Positions 24,190-32,763 of a DNA stretch of 64,000 nucleotides are shown here, in pieces (the stretch's first letter is position 1; the number at the start of each line of letters is the position of its first letter). Origin of the DNA: DATGLG01 sp035294245 (GTDB lineage Bacteria > Pseudomonadota > Alphaproteobacteria > JACZXZ01); NCBI GenBank assembly GCA_035294245.1, contig DATGLG010000003.1:1-64000 (forward strand). Reading direction: 5' to 3'. Under the pieces are notes generated by a model. The model did not search any database, was not told the origin of the DNA, and saw only the letters and a program-made list of their open reading frames with translations. The translations under genes and the position numbers were made by a program.

Positions 24190-24975
24190 ATGGCGAGCAT
24201 TGTCCTGCTGCAGGATGTCCTCGCTGTCGGCTCGGGCTCCCTCGTCGGCTTCTCGCTCGGGCTCATCGGCGGAGGCGGCTCGATCCTCGCCGTGCCGCTT
24301 CTCCTCTACATCGTCGGCATCGGCGACCCCCATACGGCCATCGGTACCAGCGCGCTCGCCGTGGGCGCCACGGCCATGACGAACCTCCTGCCCCATGCTC
24401 GCGCCGGCCATGTGCGCTGGCGCAGCGCCACCATTTTTGCCGCTACAGGCATCGGCGGCGCCCTCGTTGGCTCCAGCATGGGCAAAGCCGTCGAAGGCCA
24501 GAGGCTGCTTGCCCTGTTCGCCGGGCTGATGATCGTCGTCGCGCTGCTGATGCAGCGGGAGCGCCGGACCTTGGCCGTGCAGCCGATCTCCAGGGCTGCG
24601 CGCTGTGGCAGGCTCGCCGCCGCGGGATTTGGCGCCGGCGGCCTCTCGGGCTTCTTCGGGATCGGCGGCGGCTTCCTCATCGTACCCGGTCTCATTCTCG
24701 CCGGCGGCGTGCCCATCATCGAGGCTATCGGCTCCTCCCTCGTCTCGGTAAGCGCCTTCGGCTTCACCACGGCGGCAAGCTATGCGGCTTCCGGCCTGAT
24801 CGATTGGCGCATCGCCGCCACCTACCTTCTCGGCGGCGCGGTCGGCGGCTGGGTCGGTGCTCGGCTTGCAACGCGTCTTGCAAAAGAGCGCAAGATGCTC
24901 AACCGCATCTTCGGCGCTGTGCTTGTCGCCGTCGCCATTTACATGCTTTATCGCAGCGCCGCTGCTTGGGCCTGA
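24190..24975 (+). CDS. TauE/SafE-family membrane exporter
   Basis: 261-aa permease of about eight helices with duplicated halves: GLIGGGGSILAVPLLLY near the N-terminus and FGIGGGFLIVPGL in the second half, both hallmarks of TauE/SafE (DUF81). Two base pairs separate it from the YeeE gene. In this operon type it is thought to export sulfite or other oxidised sulfur anions formed by the persulfide dioxygenase. Confidence 0.9.
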   Translation: MASIVLLQDVLAVGSGSLVGFSLGLIGGGGSILAVPLLLYIVGIGDPHTAIGTSALAVGATAMTNLLPHARAGHVRWRSATIFAATGIGGALVGSSMGKAVEGQRLLALFAGLMIVVALLMQRERRTLAVQPISRAARCGRLAAAGFGAGGLSGFFGIGGGFLIVPGLILAGGVPIIEAIGSSLVSVSAFGFTTAASYAASGLIDWRIAATYLLGGAVGGWVGARLATRLAKERKMLNRIFGAVLVAVAIYMLYRSAAAWA

Positions 24976-25005
24976 CCGCGGAAAGCCACGCAATAGGAGA
25001 AATCG

Positions 25006-25893
25006 ATGGATCAGGGCCGCAAGGACATTGGGTCGAAGCCAGAGATCACTGGTTTCTTCGATCGCGTGACCTTCACGATTTCTTATGTTGTTGCGGATCC
25101 CGCGACAAAGCGCGCCGCCGTCATCGATTCCGTGCTCGATTACGACCCGAAATCGGGCCGCACCGGGACCGTCTCCGCGGATGCCATCATCGCTCATGTG
25201 CAAGAGCACGGGCTCACCGTCGAATGGCTGCTGGAGACCCATCTCCATGCCGACCATCTTTCGGCAATACCCTATCTCAAGGCGGCGCTCGGCGGCCGCA
25301 CGGGGATCGGCGAGCATGTCGCCGCGGTGCAGGAGACCTTCAAGAAGCTCTTCAACGCGGAACCTGGCTTCGCCACCGACGGGCGGCAATTCGACCATCT
25401 CTTCAGGGATGGCGAGCATTTCGCCCTCGGGAGGCTGGAAGGTGCGGTGCTGCACACGCCGGGTCACACGCCGGCCTGCATAACTTATGTCATCGGCGAC
25501 GCTGCCTTTGTCGGCGACACCCTCTTCATGCCCGATTACGGCACGGCGCGCTGCGACTTCCCCGGAGGGGATGCAGCGGTGCTCTACCGCTCCATCCGGC
25601 GCATCCTCGCTTTTCCCCCGGAAACGCGGCTTTTCATGTGCCACGATTACATGCCCGGCGGCCGCGCGCCGCGCTGGGAGACAAGCGTCGCCGAGCAGCG
25701 CGCCGAGAACATCCATATCCATGACGGCGTCGGCGAAGCGGAATTCGTCGCGATGCGGCGCGCGCGGGACAAGACGCTGGAGATGCCGGCCCTTATTCTG
25801 CCCGCCGTGCAGGTGAATATGCGCGCCGGAGAATTTCCACCGCCGGAGGATAACGGCATCTCCTACCTCAAGATCCCCCTCAACGCGCTGTGA
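25006..25893 (+). CDS. blh: Persulfide dioxygenase (Blh/ETHE1-like metallo-beta-lactamase fold)
   Basis: 295-aa non-heme iron enzyme oxidising glutathione persulfide to sulfite. The motif HLHADH is at 79-84, His154 in TPGHTP, Asp171 in GDTLF and a later His in MCHDY supply the metal ligands. Length and the GFFDRVTFTISYVV opening fit the Blh type. Last gene of the bigR operon, 30 bp after the exporter. No sulfide:quinone reductase is present nearby. Confidence 0.92.
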   Translation: MDQGRKDIGSKPEITGFFDRVTFTISYVVADPATKRAAVIDSVLDYDPKSGRTGTVSADAIIAHVQEHGLTVEWLLETHLHADHLSAIPYLKAALGGRTGIGEHVAAVQETFKKLFNAEPGFATDGRQFDHLFRDGEHFALGRLEGAVLHTPGHTPACITYVIGDAAFVGDTLFMPDYGTARCDFPGGDAAVLYRSIRRILAFPPETRLFMCHDYMPGGRAPRWETSVAEQRAENIHIHDGVGEAEFVAMRRARDKTLEMPALILPAVQVNMRAGEFPPPEDNGISYLKIPLNAL

Positions 25894-25948
25894 GCGGAAC
25901 CCCGTCCGCGGTAGCGGAGCGGTCGCGTCGCGCGATTTTGCCGAAGTA

Positions 25949-25962
25949 TTGATCTAGGACAA
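25949..25962. promoter_or_regulatory. FNR-like box (TTGAT-CTAG-GACAA)
   Basis: One mismatch from the TTGAT-N4-ATCAA arrangement beyond the usual variation; located between the sulfur operon and the molybdenum hydroxylase operon, 118 bp before its first ATG. Supports a promoter here but is weaker than the other boxes. Confidence 0.4.
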
Positions 25963-26079
25963 GGCCCATGGCCCGGTTTTGTGCTGGGTTACACTCTCCA
26001 TACGGCTGCCGGAGGTCCTCTTTGCAGGCGCGATCCAGCGTGGCCGAGACGCCCCAGCGGCGACAGGGAGAGCGGCCGG

Positions 26080-26946
26080 ATGTACGCCGAGTTCGACCTT
26101 GAGATTCCAAGCCGGCTGGACGATGCGCTACGGCTCCTCGACGCAACAGGCGTCGACGCAGCACTGCCGCTGTCAGGGGGCACAAATCTCGTGGCCGATC
26201 TCCGCGCCCGCAAGATCGCTCCGCGCCGGCTTGTCAGCCTGGCCCGCCTTCAGGGGCTGAGGGGGGTCCGCCATATGAACGGGCGCATCACCATCGGCGG
26301 CCAGACCACGATCAGCGATCTCCTGCGGTTGGCGCCGCTCGCCCAACACGGTTCTTCGCTGATCGAGGCGGCGAACGTCTTTGCCGGACAGATGGTGCGC
26401 AATGCGGCGACGGTTGCCGGGAATATCGCCTGCGGCTCGCCAGCCGCCGATCTGGTGCCGCCGCTGCTCTCCCTCGACGCCCAGGTGGTGCTGACGAGCA
26501 CATCCGGCTCGCGAACCGTTCCGCTTGCTTCGTATTTCACCGGCTATAGGACCGACGTCCGGCGAGCGGACGAGCTGATCACCGAGATCTCCTGGATCGT
26601 ACCGCCCACCCGCAGCGCGAACCGATTTTACAAGCTGGCGCGGCGAAAGGGTGATGCCATCACGGTGACCGGGGTCGCCGTTGCTCTTGCCGTCCGGGAC
26701 GGCGTCTGTTCCAAGGCCCGCATTGCTCTCGGCGCCGTTGCGCCGGTGGTGATGCGGGCTCGCGCTGCGGAGATGCTCATCGAGGGCCAAGCTTTGACGC
26801 CGACGCTGATCGAGGAGACGGGTCGCAGGGCCGCTCAAGAGTGCCGTCCGATCGACGACATTCGCGCGTCGGCCGATTACCGTCGCCACGCGGTCGAGGT
26901 GCTGACCCGACGCCTCATCAGCGAGGCCTGGGCCCGGCTTACTTAG
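26080..26946 (+). CDS. Molybdenum hydroxylase FAD subunit (CoxM/XdhA-like)
   Basis: 288-aa FAD-binding subunit starting MYAEFDLEIPSRLDDAL behind GGGAG. FAD contacts are in LSGGTNLVADLR and TVAGNIACGSPAADLVP. There is no inserted Fe-S loop of the 4-hydroxybenzoyl-CoA reductase type. First gene of an FAD-FeS-Mo set that passes electrons from the molybdenum site to an acceptor. Confidence 0.9.
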   Translation: MYAEFDLEIPSRLDDALRLLDATGVDAALPLSGGTNLVADLRARKIAPRRLVSLARLQGLRGVRHMNGRITIGGQTTISDLLRLAPLAQHGSSLIEAANVFAGQMVRNAATVAGNIACGSPAADLVPPLLSLDAQVVLTSTSGSRTVPLASYFTGYRTDVRRADELITEISWIVPPTRSANRFYKLARRKGDAITVTGVAVALAVRDGVCSKARIALGAVAPVVMRARAAEMLIEGQALTPTLIEETGRRAAQECRPIDDIRASADYRRHAVEVLTRRLISEAWARLT

Positions 26947-26960
26947 CCAGGAGAGACCTG

Positions 26961-27446
26961 ATGCCTCGAGCGAAGACGATCGTTCTCAATATCAACGGGC
27001 AGCGCCGCCGGGGGACTTTTCCGGCGCATCGGACGCTGCTCGAGGCGCTTCGCGAGCTCGGCTATATCGACGTCAAGCGCGGCTGCGAGAAGGGCGATTG
27101 CGGCGCCTGTGCGGTCCTGATCGACGGCGAGGCGGCCGATAGCTGTCTGACGCTCGCCTGGACCGCGGAGGGACGGGCCATCATGACGGTGAGCGGGCTC
27201 GGCGGCGCCGATGCTCCGCATCCGTTGCAGGAGGCCTTCACGGCCCACGGGGCCGTGCAATGTGGCTACTGCACGCCGGGCCTCATCATCGCCAGCGAAT
27301 CGCTGCTGCGCCAAACCGAAAACCCGACCGACGACGACATTCGGCGCGCGCTCAGCGGCAATCTCTGCCGCTGCACCGGCTACGCAAAGGTCTTCGAGGC
27401 GGTCAAGGAGGTGTCTCGCAGGCGCGCCGCCGGGGGCGAGAAATGA
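26961..27446 (+). CDS. Molybdenum hydroxylase [2Fe-2S] subunit (CoxS-like)
   Basis: 161-aa protein with two [2Fe-2S] sites: the plant-ferredoxin type uses Cys42, 47, 50 and 62 (CEKGDCGAC...C) and the four-helix type Cys101, 104, 136 and 138 (CGYC...CRC). AGGAGAG precedes the ATG. Its stop overlaps the start of the large subunit (ATGA). Confidence 0.93.
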   Translation: MPRAKTIVLNINGQRRRGTFPAHRTLLEALRELGYIDVKRGCEKGDCGACAVLIDGEAADSCLTLAWTAEGRAIMTVSGLGGADAPHPLQEAFTAHGAVQCGYCTPGLIIASESLLRQTENPTDDDIRRALSGNLCRCTGYAKVFEAVKEVSRRRAAGGEK

Positions 27447-29782
27447 GCGAATTTGAGGCGCAGGCGCCCGCCAAGCCAAACGTGGCCTGGAAGCAGATCG
27501 GGCAACCCCTCGAGCGAACCGATGCCAGGGGCAAGGCCGAGGGGACGACACGATATGCCGGCGACTACACCATGCCGAATATGCTGCACGCCAAGGTCCT
27601 GCGCAGCACATTGGCAAGTGCGACCCTGCGCCGGTTGGATATGGGCAAGGCGCGCGCGCTCCCGGGCGTCGCTTGCGTCCTAACTGCAGCCGATCTGCCG
27701 GACCGCTTGGCGCCCACCGACATTCCCGGCCAGACGGGCCAGCAGCGACAGAAGACCGATCAGCAGATCCTGGCGCGTGACCGCATCCGCTATTTTGGCG
27801 AACCGCTGGCGCTGATCGCCGCCGAGACGAGCGACCTGGCAGAGCAGGCGCTGGCGCTTGCCGAGGTGGAGCTCGAGCCGCTTGCCGGCGTATTCGATCC
27901 GATCGAGGCCATGAAGCCGGGCGCGCCGGTCGTTCAAGGCGAGAACAACGTGGTCGCGGCGCAGAAGATTCGCAAGGGCGACCTCGCCAAGGGTTTTGCC
28001 GAGGCCGACCTCGTGATCGAGAATGCCTTTCGAACGCAATTCATCGAGCACGCTTTTCTGGAGCCCGAGGTCGGCTTGGCCTGGATCGACGAGAACCGGG
28101 TCATCAACATTCGGGTTTCGACCCAGGTCATCGAGCATTTCCGCTATGTCGCCGACGCCCTCGGCGTGCCGCACAACCGGGTGCGGATCATGGGTGCGCC
28201 GGTCGGCGGCGGCTTCGGGGGCAAGGAGGACGTGACCGTCGAGATCTATCTTGCGCTTCTCACGAGGGCGACGGGAAGGCCGGTGCGGCTTGAGTATTCC
28301 CGCGAGGAATCGCTGGTGGGTCACGGCAAGCGCCACCCCTTCATCATGAGCTACCGGACCGGCGTGAGAAAGGACGGCCGCATCACCGCGCTCGAAGCCA
28401 AGTTCATCGCCGATGCCGGCGCCTATGTCTTCCTGAGCCCCTACGTGCTTCTTTACGCGGCGGTGGCGGCGCCCGGGCCATACCGTGTGGACAACCTGTT
28501 CGTGGACGCCAAGGCGGTCGCGACCAACAATATGTATACCAGCGCCTTTCGCGGCTTCGGCGCCGCTCAAGCCTGCATCGGCTACGAGCAGCAGATGGAT
28601 GAGGTGGCCAAAGCCTTGGGCATGGACCGCTTGGAATTTCGGCGCCGAAACTACCTCCGGACCGGAGATAGGATTTCAACGGATGTTCCGATTCGCAGCG
28701 CCGTCTGGACAGAGCGATGCGCAGAGCAGGCCTGGGCCGCCCTCGGAGAGGTTAGCAAGGCATCCGGGCCGATCAAGATCGGCCGGGGCATCGCCGCCTA
28801 TCAGCAGAGCTATGGACGCATCACGTGGCTGCACGACACGTCCGAAGGCTGGGTGGGCGTCGAGGTGGACGGCACCGTCATCGTGCGCTCGGGCGTGACC
28901 GATATCGGCGCCGGGCAGGGTTCGGCGCTAGCGCAGATCGTCGCGGAGGTGCTTGGCGTCACGCTCAAGGATGTCGTCGTCTATAACAGCGATTCGGCGG
29001 TCACGCCCTTGGCCGGGACGACGACGGCGACCCGCGCGCTCTACATGACCGGAAACGCCATCAAGCTCGCGGCCGAGGCAGTTCGCGAGCGGCTTGTCGC
29101 CCGTGCCGCCAAGGCGCTCGGCGTCGAGCCGGATCAGGTCGAGATGATGTCCTCGAGAGTCTTCATCGCCGAGCATCCCGACAAATCGCTGTCGTTTTCC
29201 GATCTGGTGAAGCTCTGCGCGGCCGAAGGCATCCATCGATCGGAGCTCGCGATGTTTCGCGCGCCTTTCACCGACAGGATCGATCCAGAGACCGGCCGCG
29301 GCCAAGTCCATCCCGACTATACCTTTGGCGCGCATGCCGTCGAGGTCGCGGTTGATACCGAGACTGGAGAGATCACGGTGCTGAAGAGCGTCGGTGCCCA
29401 TGACGTGGGTCAGGCGATCAACCCGGCGGCGGTCGAGGGGCAGATCGAAGGCGGCGCCGTACAGGGTCAGGGCTATGCTCTGAGCGAAGAGCTGATTTAT
29501 CGCGAGGGTCGCCTCATGACGCCGTCCTTCAGCGAGTATCTGATTCCGACGGCTATGGACGTGCCTCCCGTGCGAAGCATCATTCTCGAGTCACGGAGCG
29601 GCCTGGGACCGTTCGGCGCCAAAGGCATTGGCGAACCGGCATTAACGGCAGTGGCCCCCGCCATCGCCAATGCGGTGGCGGATGCGATCGGCGTGCGGGT
29701 CTCCGATCTCCCGATCACGCCGGAGAAGGTGGTCAACGCCTTACGCCGGCAGCGCTCGAAAGATGGGCCGACCAGCCGCTAA
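27443..29782 (+). CDS. Molybdenum hydroxylase large subunit (xanthine dehydrogenase/aldehyde oxidoreductase family)
   Basis: 779-aa molybdopterin-binding catalytic subunit. PVGGGFGGKEDV and SAFRGFGAAQA are the cofactor and substrate-site motifs; the arginine in AFRGFG is that of xanthine dehydrogenases, not the AYRCSFR of form I CO dehydrogenase. The active-site Glu lies in KGIGEPAL. Substrate is not predictable; purine, heterocycle or aldehyde oxidation are all possible. No XdhC-type maturation gene lies beside it. The gap 29783-30041 after it carries the fdxA promoter region. Confidence 0.9.
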   Translation: MSEFEAQAPAKPNVAWKQIGQPLERTDARGKAEGTTRYAGDYTMPNMLHAKVLRSTLASATLRRLDMGKARALPGVACVLTAADLPDRLAPTDIPGQTGQQRQKTDQQILARDRIRYFGEPLALIAAETSDLAEQALALAEVELEPLAGVFDPIEAMKPGAPVVQGENNVVAAQKIRKGDLAKGFAEADLVIENAFRTQFIEHAFLEPEVGLAWIDENRVINIRVSTQVIEHFRYVADALGVPHNRVRIMGAPVGGGFGGKEDVTVEIYLALLTRATGRPVRLEYSREESLVGHGKRHPFIMSYRTGVRKDGRITALEAKFIADAGAYVFLSPYVLLYAAVAAPGPYRVDNLFVDAKAVATNNMYTSAFRGFGAAQACIGYEQQMDEVAKALGMDRLEFRRRNYLRTGDRISTDVPIRSAVWTERCAEQAWAALGEVSKASGPIKIGRGIAAYQQSYGRITWLHDTSEGWVGVEVDGTVIVRSGVTDIGAGQGSALAQIVAEVLGVTLKDVVVYNSDSAVTPLAGTTTATRALYMTGNAIKLAAEAVRERLVARAAKALGVEPDQVEMMSSRVFIAEHPDKSLSFSDLVKLCAAEGIHRSELAMFRAPFTDRIDPETGRGQVHPDYTFGAHAVEVAVDTETGEITVLKSVGAHDVGQAINPAAVEGQIEGGAVQGQGYALSEELIYREGRLMTPSFSEYLIPTAMDVPPVRSIILESRSGLGPFGAKGIGEPALTAVAPAIANAVADAIGVRVSDLPITPEKVVNALRRQRSKDGPTSR

Positions 29783-29963
29783 ACCGCGGGCCTTTCAGGA
29801 TCGGAGAGCTTTATTTCAATCGGCGCTGATACGCTTTGCCATGCATCGATTGCCGCTCGCCTTTCATGTGTCGGATCGCTGCACATGGCCGCATGTGATC
29901 CAGCGGGCGAACCTGTGACAAAATAATCTGCGCGGGGGCTTTGACTTTCGAGTCACGGCGAAT

Positions 29964-29986
29964 AACATGTATTTCGTATAGATGTT
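29964..29986. promoter_or_regulatory. NsrR-type box upstream of fdxA
   Basis: AACATGTAT and ATAGATGTT form a 9-bp inverted repeat (8 of 9) around TTCGT. The left 11 bp fit the NsrR half-site AANATGYATTT at every position and the right half at about 8 of 11. It lies 55 bp before the fdxA ATG. A second perfect palindrome, TGACT-TTCG-AGTCA, is at 29942-29955. Confidence 0.6.
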
Positions 29987-30041
29987 TACGGTGGGCGGAT
30001 GCATCTGAGCTGTTGAGCTTGCCGCCAAGGAGAAGCCTCGC

Positions 30042-30383
30042 ATGCCCTACATCGTCACCGAGGCCTGCATTAAGTGCAAATACATGGACTGCGTCGAGGT
30101 CTGCCCCGTCGACTGCTTTTACGAGGGGGAGAATATGCTCGTCATTCATCCTGACGAGTGCATCGACTGCGGAGTCTGTGAGCCCGAATGCCCTGCCGAG
30201 GCCATCGTGCCTGATCATGCCCCTGAGGGGCAAATGTGGGCGAAGCTCAACCGGGACCACGCGAACCAATGGCCGAACATAACGCGGAAAGGCACGCCTC
30301 CCGCCGATGCCGATCACTGGAAGAGTGTTCCGGGCAAATACGAGAAGTTCTTCTCCCCGAAGCCTGCGAAAGAGCCGGTGTGA
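30042..30383 (+). CDS. fdxA: 7Fe ferredoxin (FdxA, Azotobacter FdI type)
   Basis: 113-aa ferredoxin. Cys9, 12, 17, 21 and 25 and Cys40, 43, 46 and 50 give one [3Fe-4S] and one [4Fe-4S] cluster (ACIKCKYMDC...CP and ECIDCGVCEPEC), with the long C-terminal tail of the FdI class. Soluble electron carrier, often needed for redox enzymes or stress response. The NsrR-like box upstream suggests NO induction. From 30384 to 30715 no gene is recognisable; a short decayed-looking frame near 30541-30628 gives nothing identifiable. Confidence 0.93.
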   Translation: MPYIVTEACIKCKYMDCVEVCPVDCFYEGENMLVIHPDECIDCGVCEPECPAEAIVPDHAPEGQMWAKLNRDHANQWPNITRKGTPPADADHWKSVPGKYEKFFSPKPAKEPV

Positions 30384-30715
30384 CTGGCCGTATAAGCTTG
30401 GCAGAGCGGCGCCTTTGCCGTCGCCACTCCGGTTCGGCTGGCGTCTCTAGCCTTCGACAATCTTCCAGCGCGTCTCGCTGAAATGAAGGCCCCGTCACGA
30501 TAAGCGAGCTGCTCTCCCGCCCCGAATGATCGGAGCGGCGTCTGACGAACCTGCAGGCCGGCGGTGAGTTGTTAGCCCAAACCGTTGCGGCCTCGATGCC
30601 AGTGGCGATTGCGGCGATGCTGGGCTAGCAGCTTACGCATTCTTTGCGGGCCGCACATTAACTTGGTGGACAGAAAACGATCCCGTGGGACCGATTGATT
30701 GGCGCTCTGCGGCGC

Positions 30716-31066
30716 TCAATGCTCGGCACCGACCGGGCTTTTCGTCTCGGGACGATAGAGAACTGCCCAGAGAGCGAAGATCGCCACGGCAAGCCCAATC
30801 CAAAGCTCGACCCAGAAAAGGACAAGCGCAGGAACCACCCAAGCCAGGTTTGCGACCGCTAGAGCGAGAAGAATCGCACCCAGCACCACATTCGTGCTGC
30901 TTTGCCAGCGCGAGAAGTCGCCACGTCGCGCGATGATGGCGAGCACGATCACGGCGATTCCTACGGCGATCAGAGACCAGCGGCCGGCCATGCCGCCGGG
31001 GCCCGAAAAGATGGCGATATAGCTCAACCACAACCCGGCCAGGACATTGACGAGGTTGGCGATCAT
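30716..31066 (-). CDS. SPW-repeat-like small membrane protein in the nor operon
   Basis: 116-aa membrane protein with four helices arranged as two similar halves (NVLAGLWLSY...AVGIAVIVLA and NVVLGAILLALA...WIGLAVAIFAL), resembling SPW-repeat proteins. Start ATG 31066 has GAGG upstream. It is the last of four genes norC-norB-(92 aa)-(116 aa), 15 bp after the preceding gene. Role unknown; possible stabiliser of the nitric oxide reductase. Confidence 0.65.
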   Translation of the reverse strand: MIANLVNVLAGLWLSYIAIFSGPGGMAGRWSLIAVGIAVIVLAIIARRGDFSRWQSSTNVVLGAILLALAVANLAWVVPALVLFWVELWIGLAVAIFALWAVLYRPETKSPVGAEH

Positions 31067-31081
31067 GCTGCACCTCATTCC

Positions 31082-31360
31082 TCAATGCATGCGTCCGAGA
31101 AAACGCCACGTCACAGGCGGGATGCCCAGGTAAGCCAAGGTGCTTGCCGCGATAAAGGCCTTCCAAAACATCGCGAGAGGCGTGAAGGCGATTACGACGA
31201 GGGCAAGGGCGCACTGGATCCCATAGCAGGCAAACCCCGCATGAAGGATGGCCCGGCGTTGCGACAGCTTGCCGGCCCCATAGAGGATGCCGTATGCGCC
31301 CGCCAGCAGCACGAAAAGCCCCAGGAGGAGCGCCGTCTCGAGCAGCTCGACGCCGATCAT
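31082..31360 (-). CDS. Small membrane protein translationally coupled to norB
   Basis: 92-aa protein with three hydrophobic helices. Its ATG overlaps the norB stop (ATGA, 31360-31357), so it is produced with the reductase. It is not recognisable as NorE or NorF. It may be an accessory subunit or assembly factor of the NorBC complex. Confidence 0.7.
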   Translation of the reverse strand: MIGVELLETALLLGLFVLLAGAYGILYGAGKLSQRRAILHAGFACYGIQCALALVVIAFTPLAMFWKAFIAASTLAYLGIPPVTWRFLGRMH

Positions 31361-32751
31361 GCCGTTACCGTTGCGCCTGTCTCGACAGCGACCCGCCTCC
31401 CAATGGTCAAGAAATCATAGACGAGGACAACATAGCCCAGCGCGAAGATCAGGCCGAAGATGAAGCGGGCGACCATGCTGTCTACAAACCAGGGACTCTC
31501 CTGACCGGAAATGAATGCCTGCAGCGTCGAGCCCCCGATGGCCCGCTCTATGAAAGCTTGGCTGAAGCCGGCCACGAGCAGCGTGCCCACCATGCCGATC
31601 AGGCCGACGTTGAGGGCGGCAAAGGCCCATTTCCAACGCGCGCCGTTCACCAATGTCGCCTTCCGTGACTTCTGCAATACGAGATAGATGACAGAGATGA
31701 CCCCGCAAGCATAGGCACCCCAAAAGGCGAAGTGCCCGTGCGAAACCGTCCACTGCGTGCCATGCGCATAAAGGTTGACCTGGGGAAGCGTGATCATGAA
31801 ACCCCATACCCCAGCGCCGATAAAATTCCCGAAAGCCTCGGCCATCATCCAGTAAAAGGCAGGCTTGTTCGTCGTCTTCATGTGATGAGTGCCGGCATCA
31901 TAGACGGCATGGACGACCATGCCCAAGAGCGGCAGCGGCTCGAAGGCGGAGAAGAAGCCACCGACTGCCAACCAGTATTTCGGCGTCCCGATCCAGAAAT
32001 AGTGGTGTCCAAGGCCCAGAATGCCCGTGCCGAGCACGAGCGCCACCTCGATGTAAAGCCAGGCCTCGACGATGCGCCGCGAGGTGCCGAGAAGCTGCAT
32101 GAGCGCAAGGGCCATGATGCAGCCGATGAGAACCTCCCAGGTCGCTTCGACCCAGAGATGAACCAGCCACCACCACCAATAGAGATCGACCGACATGTTG
32201 TCGATCGCCGGAAAGGCATCGAGGTAGAGAACGATGAGCGGAACGAGGTCGACAATCAGCACGACCATGATTCCGGTGATCTTCTTCGCCTTGAGCGCGG
32301 TTCCGATCACATTCCATGCAAATACGGCCATCACGACGACAACCCCGACCGCGGCCCATCGGGGCGCCTCGACATATTTGCGTCCCTGCTGGACGAGCCA
32401 TAGACCGGCCGTGTCACTGCCGCCATACTGCACGACAATGAAAACAATCGCGACCACCGCGACCACGGCACAGAAGATCCAGAATAATATTTCCGCGGCC
32501 GGAATGCCCACGGGCTCCATGCCGAACTCCTCCGGCAAGAACCAATAGATCGCGCCCATGAAGCCCATGAGCAGCCAAATCACCAGCGTATCGATATGCA
32601 GGATCTTCGCGATATTGAAATGCAACAGGCCGAACAGGAAATCCGGGTTGATGTAGTAGTAGGCCGACATCAGTCCGGCGATGATCATGATGCCGAAAAG
32701 GGTGACAGCGGCGGCGAAATATTTGAGCGCAAGCCGTTGGGAGCGGTACAT
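31357..32751 (-). CDS. norB: Nitric oxide reductase catalytic subunit NorB
   Basis: 464-aa, 12-helix heme-copper oxidase-family protein reducing 2 NO to N2O at a heme b3/non-heme iron centre in the inner membrane. Recognisable segments are HIDTLVIWLLMGFMGAIYWFLPEE, WWWWLVHLWVEATWEVLIGCIMA (with a metal-site His) and HGHFAFWGAYACGVIS. Length fits cNOR. It follows norC by 12 bp. No norQ/norD gene lies in this cluster. Confidence 0.96.
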   Translation of the reverse strand: MYRSQRLALKYFAAAVTLFGIMIIAGLMSAYYYINPDFLFGLLHFNIAKILHIDTLVIWLLMGFMGAIYWFLPEEFGMEPVGIPAAEILFWIFCAVVAVVAIVFIVVQYGGSDTAGLWLVQQGRKYVEAPRWAAVGVVVVMAVFAWNVIGTALKAKKITGIMVVLIVDLVPLIVLYLDAFPAIDNMSVDLYWWWWLVHLWVEATWEVLIGCIMALALMQLLGTSRRIVEAWLYIEVALVLGTGILGLGHHYFWIGTPKYWLAVGGFFSAFEPLPLLGMVVHAVYDAGTHHMKTTNKPAFYWMMAEAFGNFIGAGVWGFMITLPQVNLYAHGTQWTVSHGHFAFWGAYACGVISVIYLVLQKSRKATLVNGARWKWAFAALNVGLIGMVGTLLVAGFSQAFIERAIGGSTLQAFISGQESPWFVDSMVARFIFGLIFALGYVVLVYDFLTIGRRVAVETGATVTA

Positions 32752-32763
32752 CGCGGCGGCCTC

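Noticed and set aside
24160..25722. 520-codon minus-strand open frame
   Set aside because: Mirror of the TauE/SafE and persulfide dioxygenase genes.
27443..29782. Large subunit considered as form I CO dehydrogenase (CoxL)
   Set aside because: The AYRCSFR active-site loop is absent; AFRGFG is the xanthine dehydrogenase-type motif.
29942..29955. TGACT-TTCG-AGTCA considered as a CRP or FNR box
   Set aside because: Half-site order and spacing match neither TGTGA-N6-TCACA nor TTGAT-N4-ATCAA.
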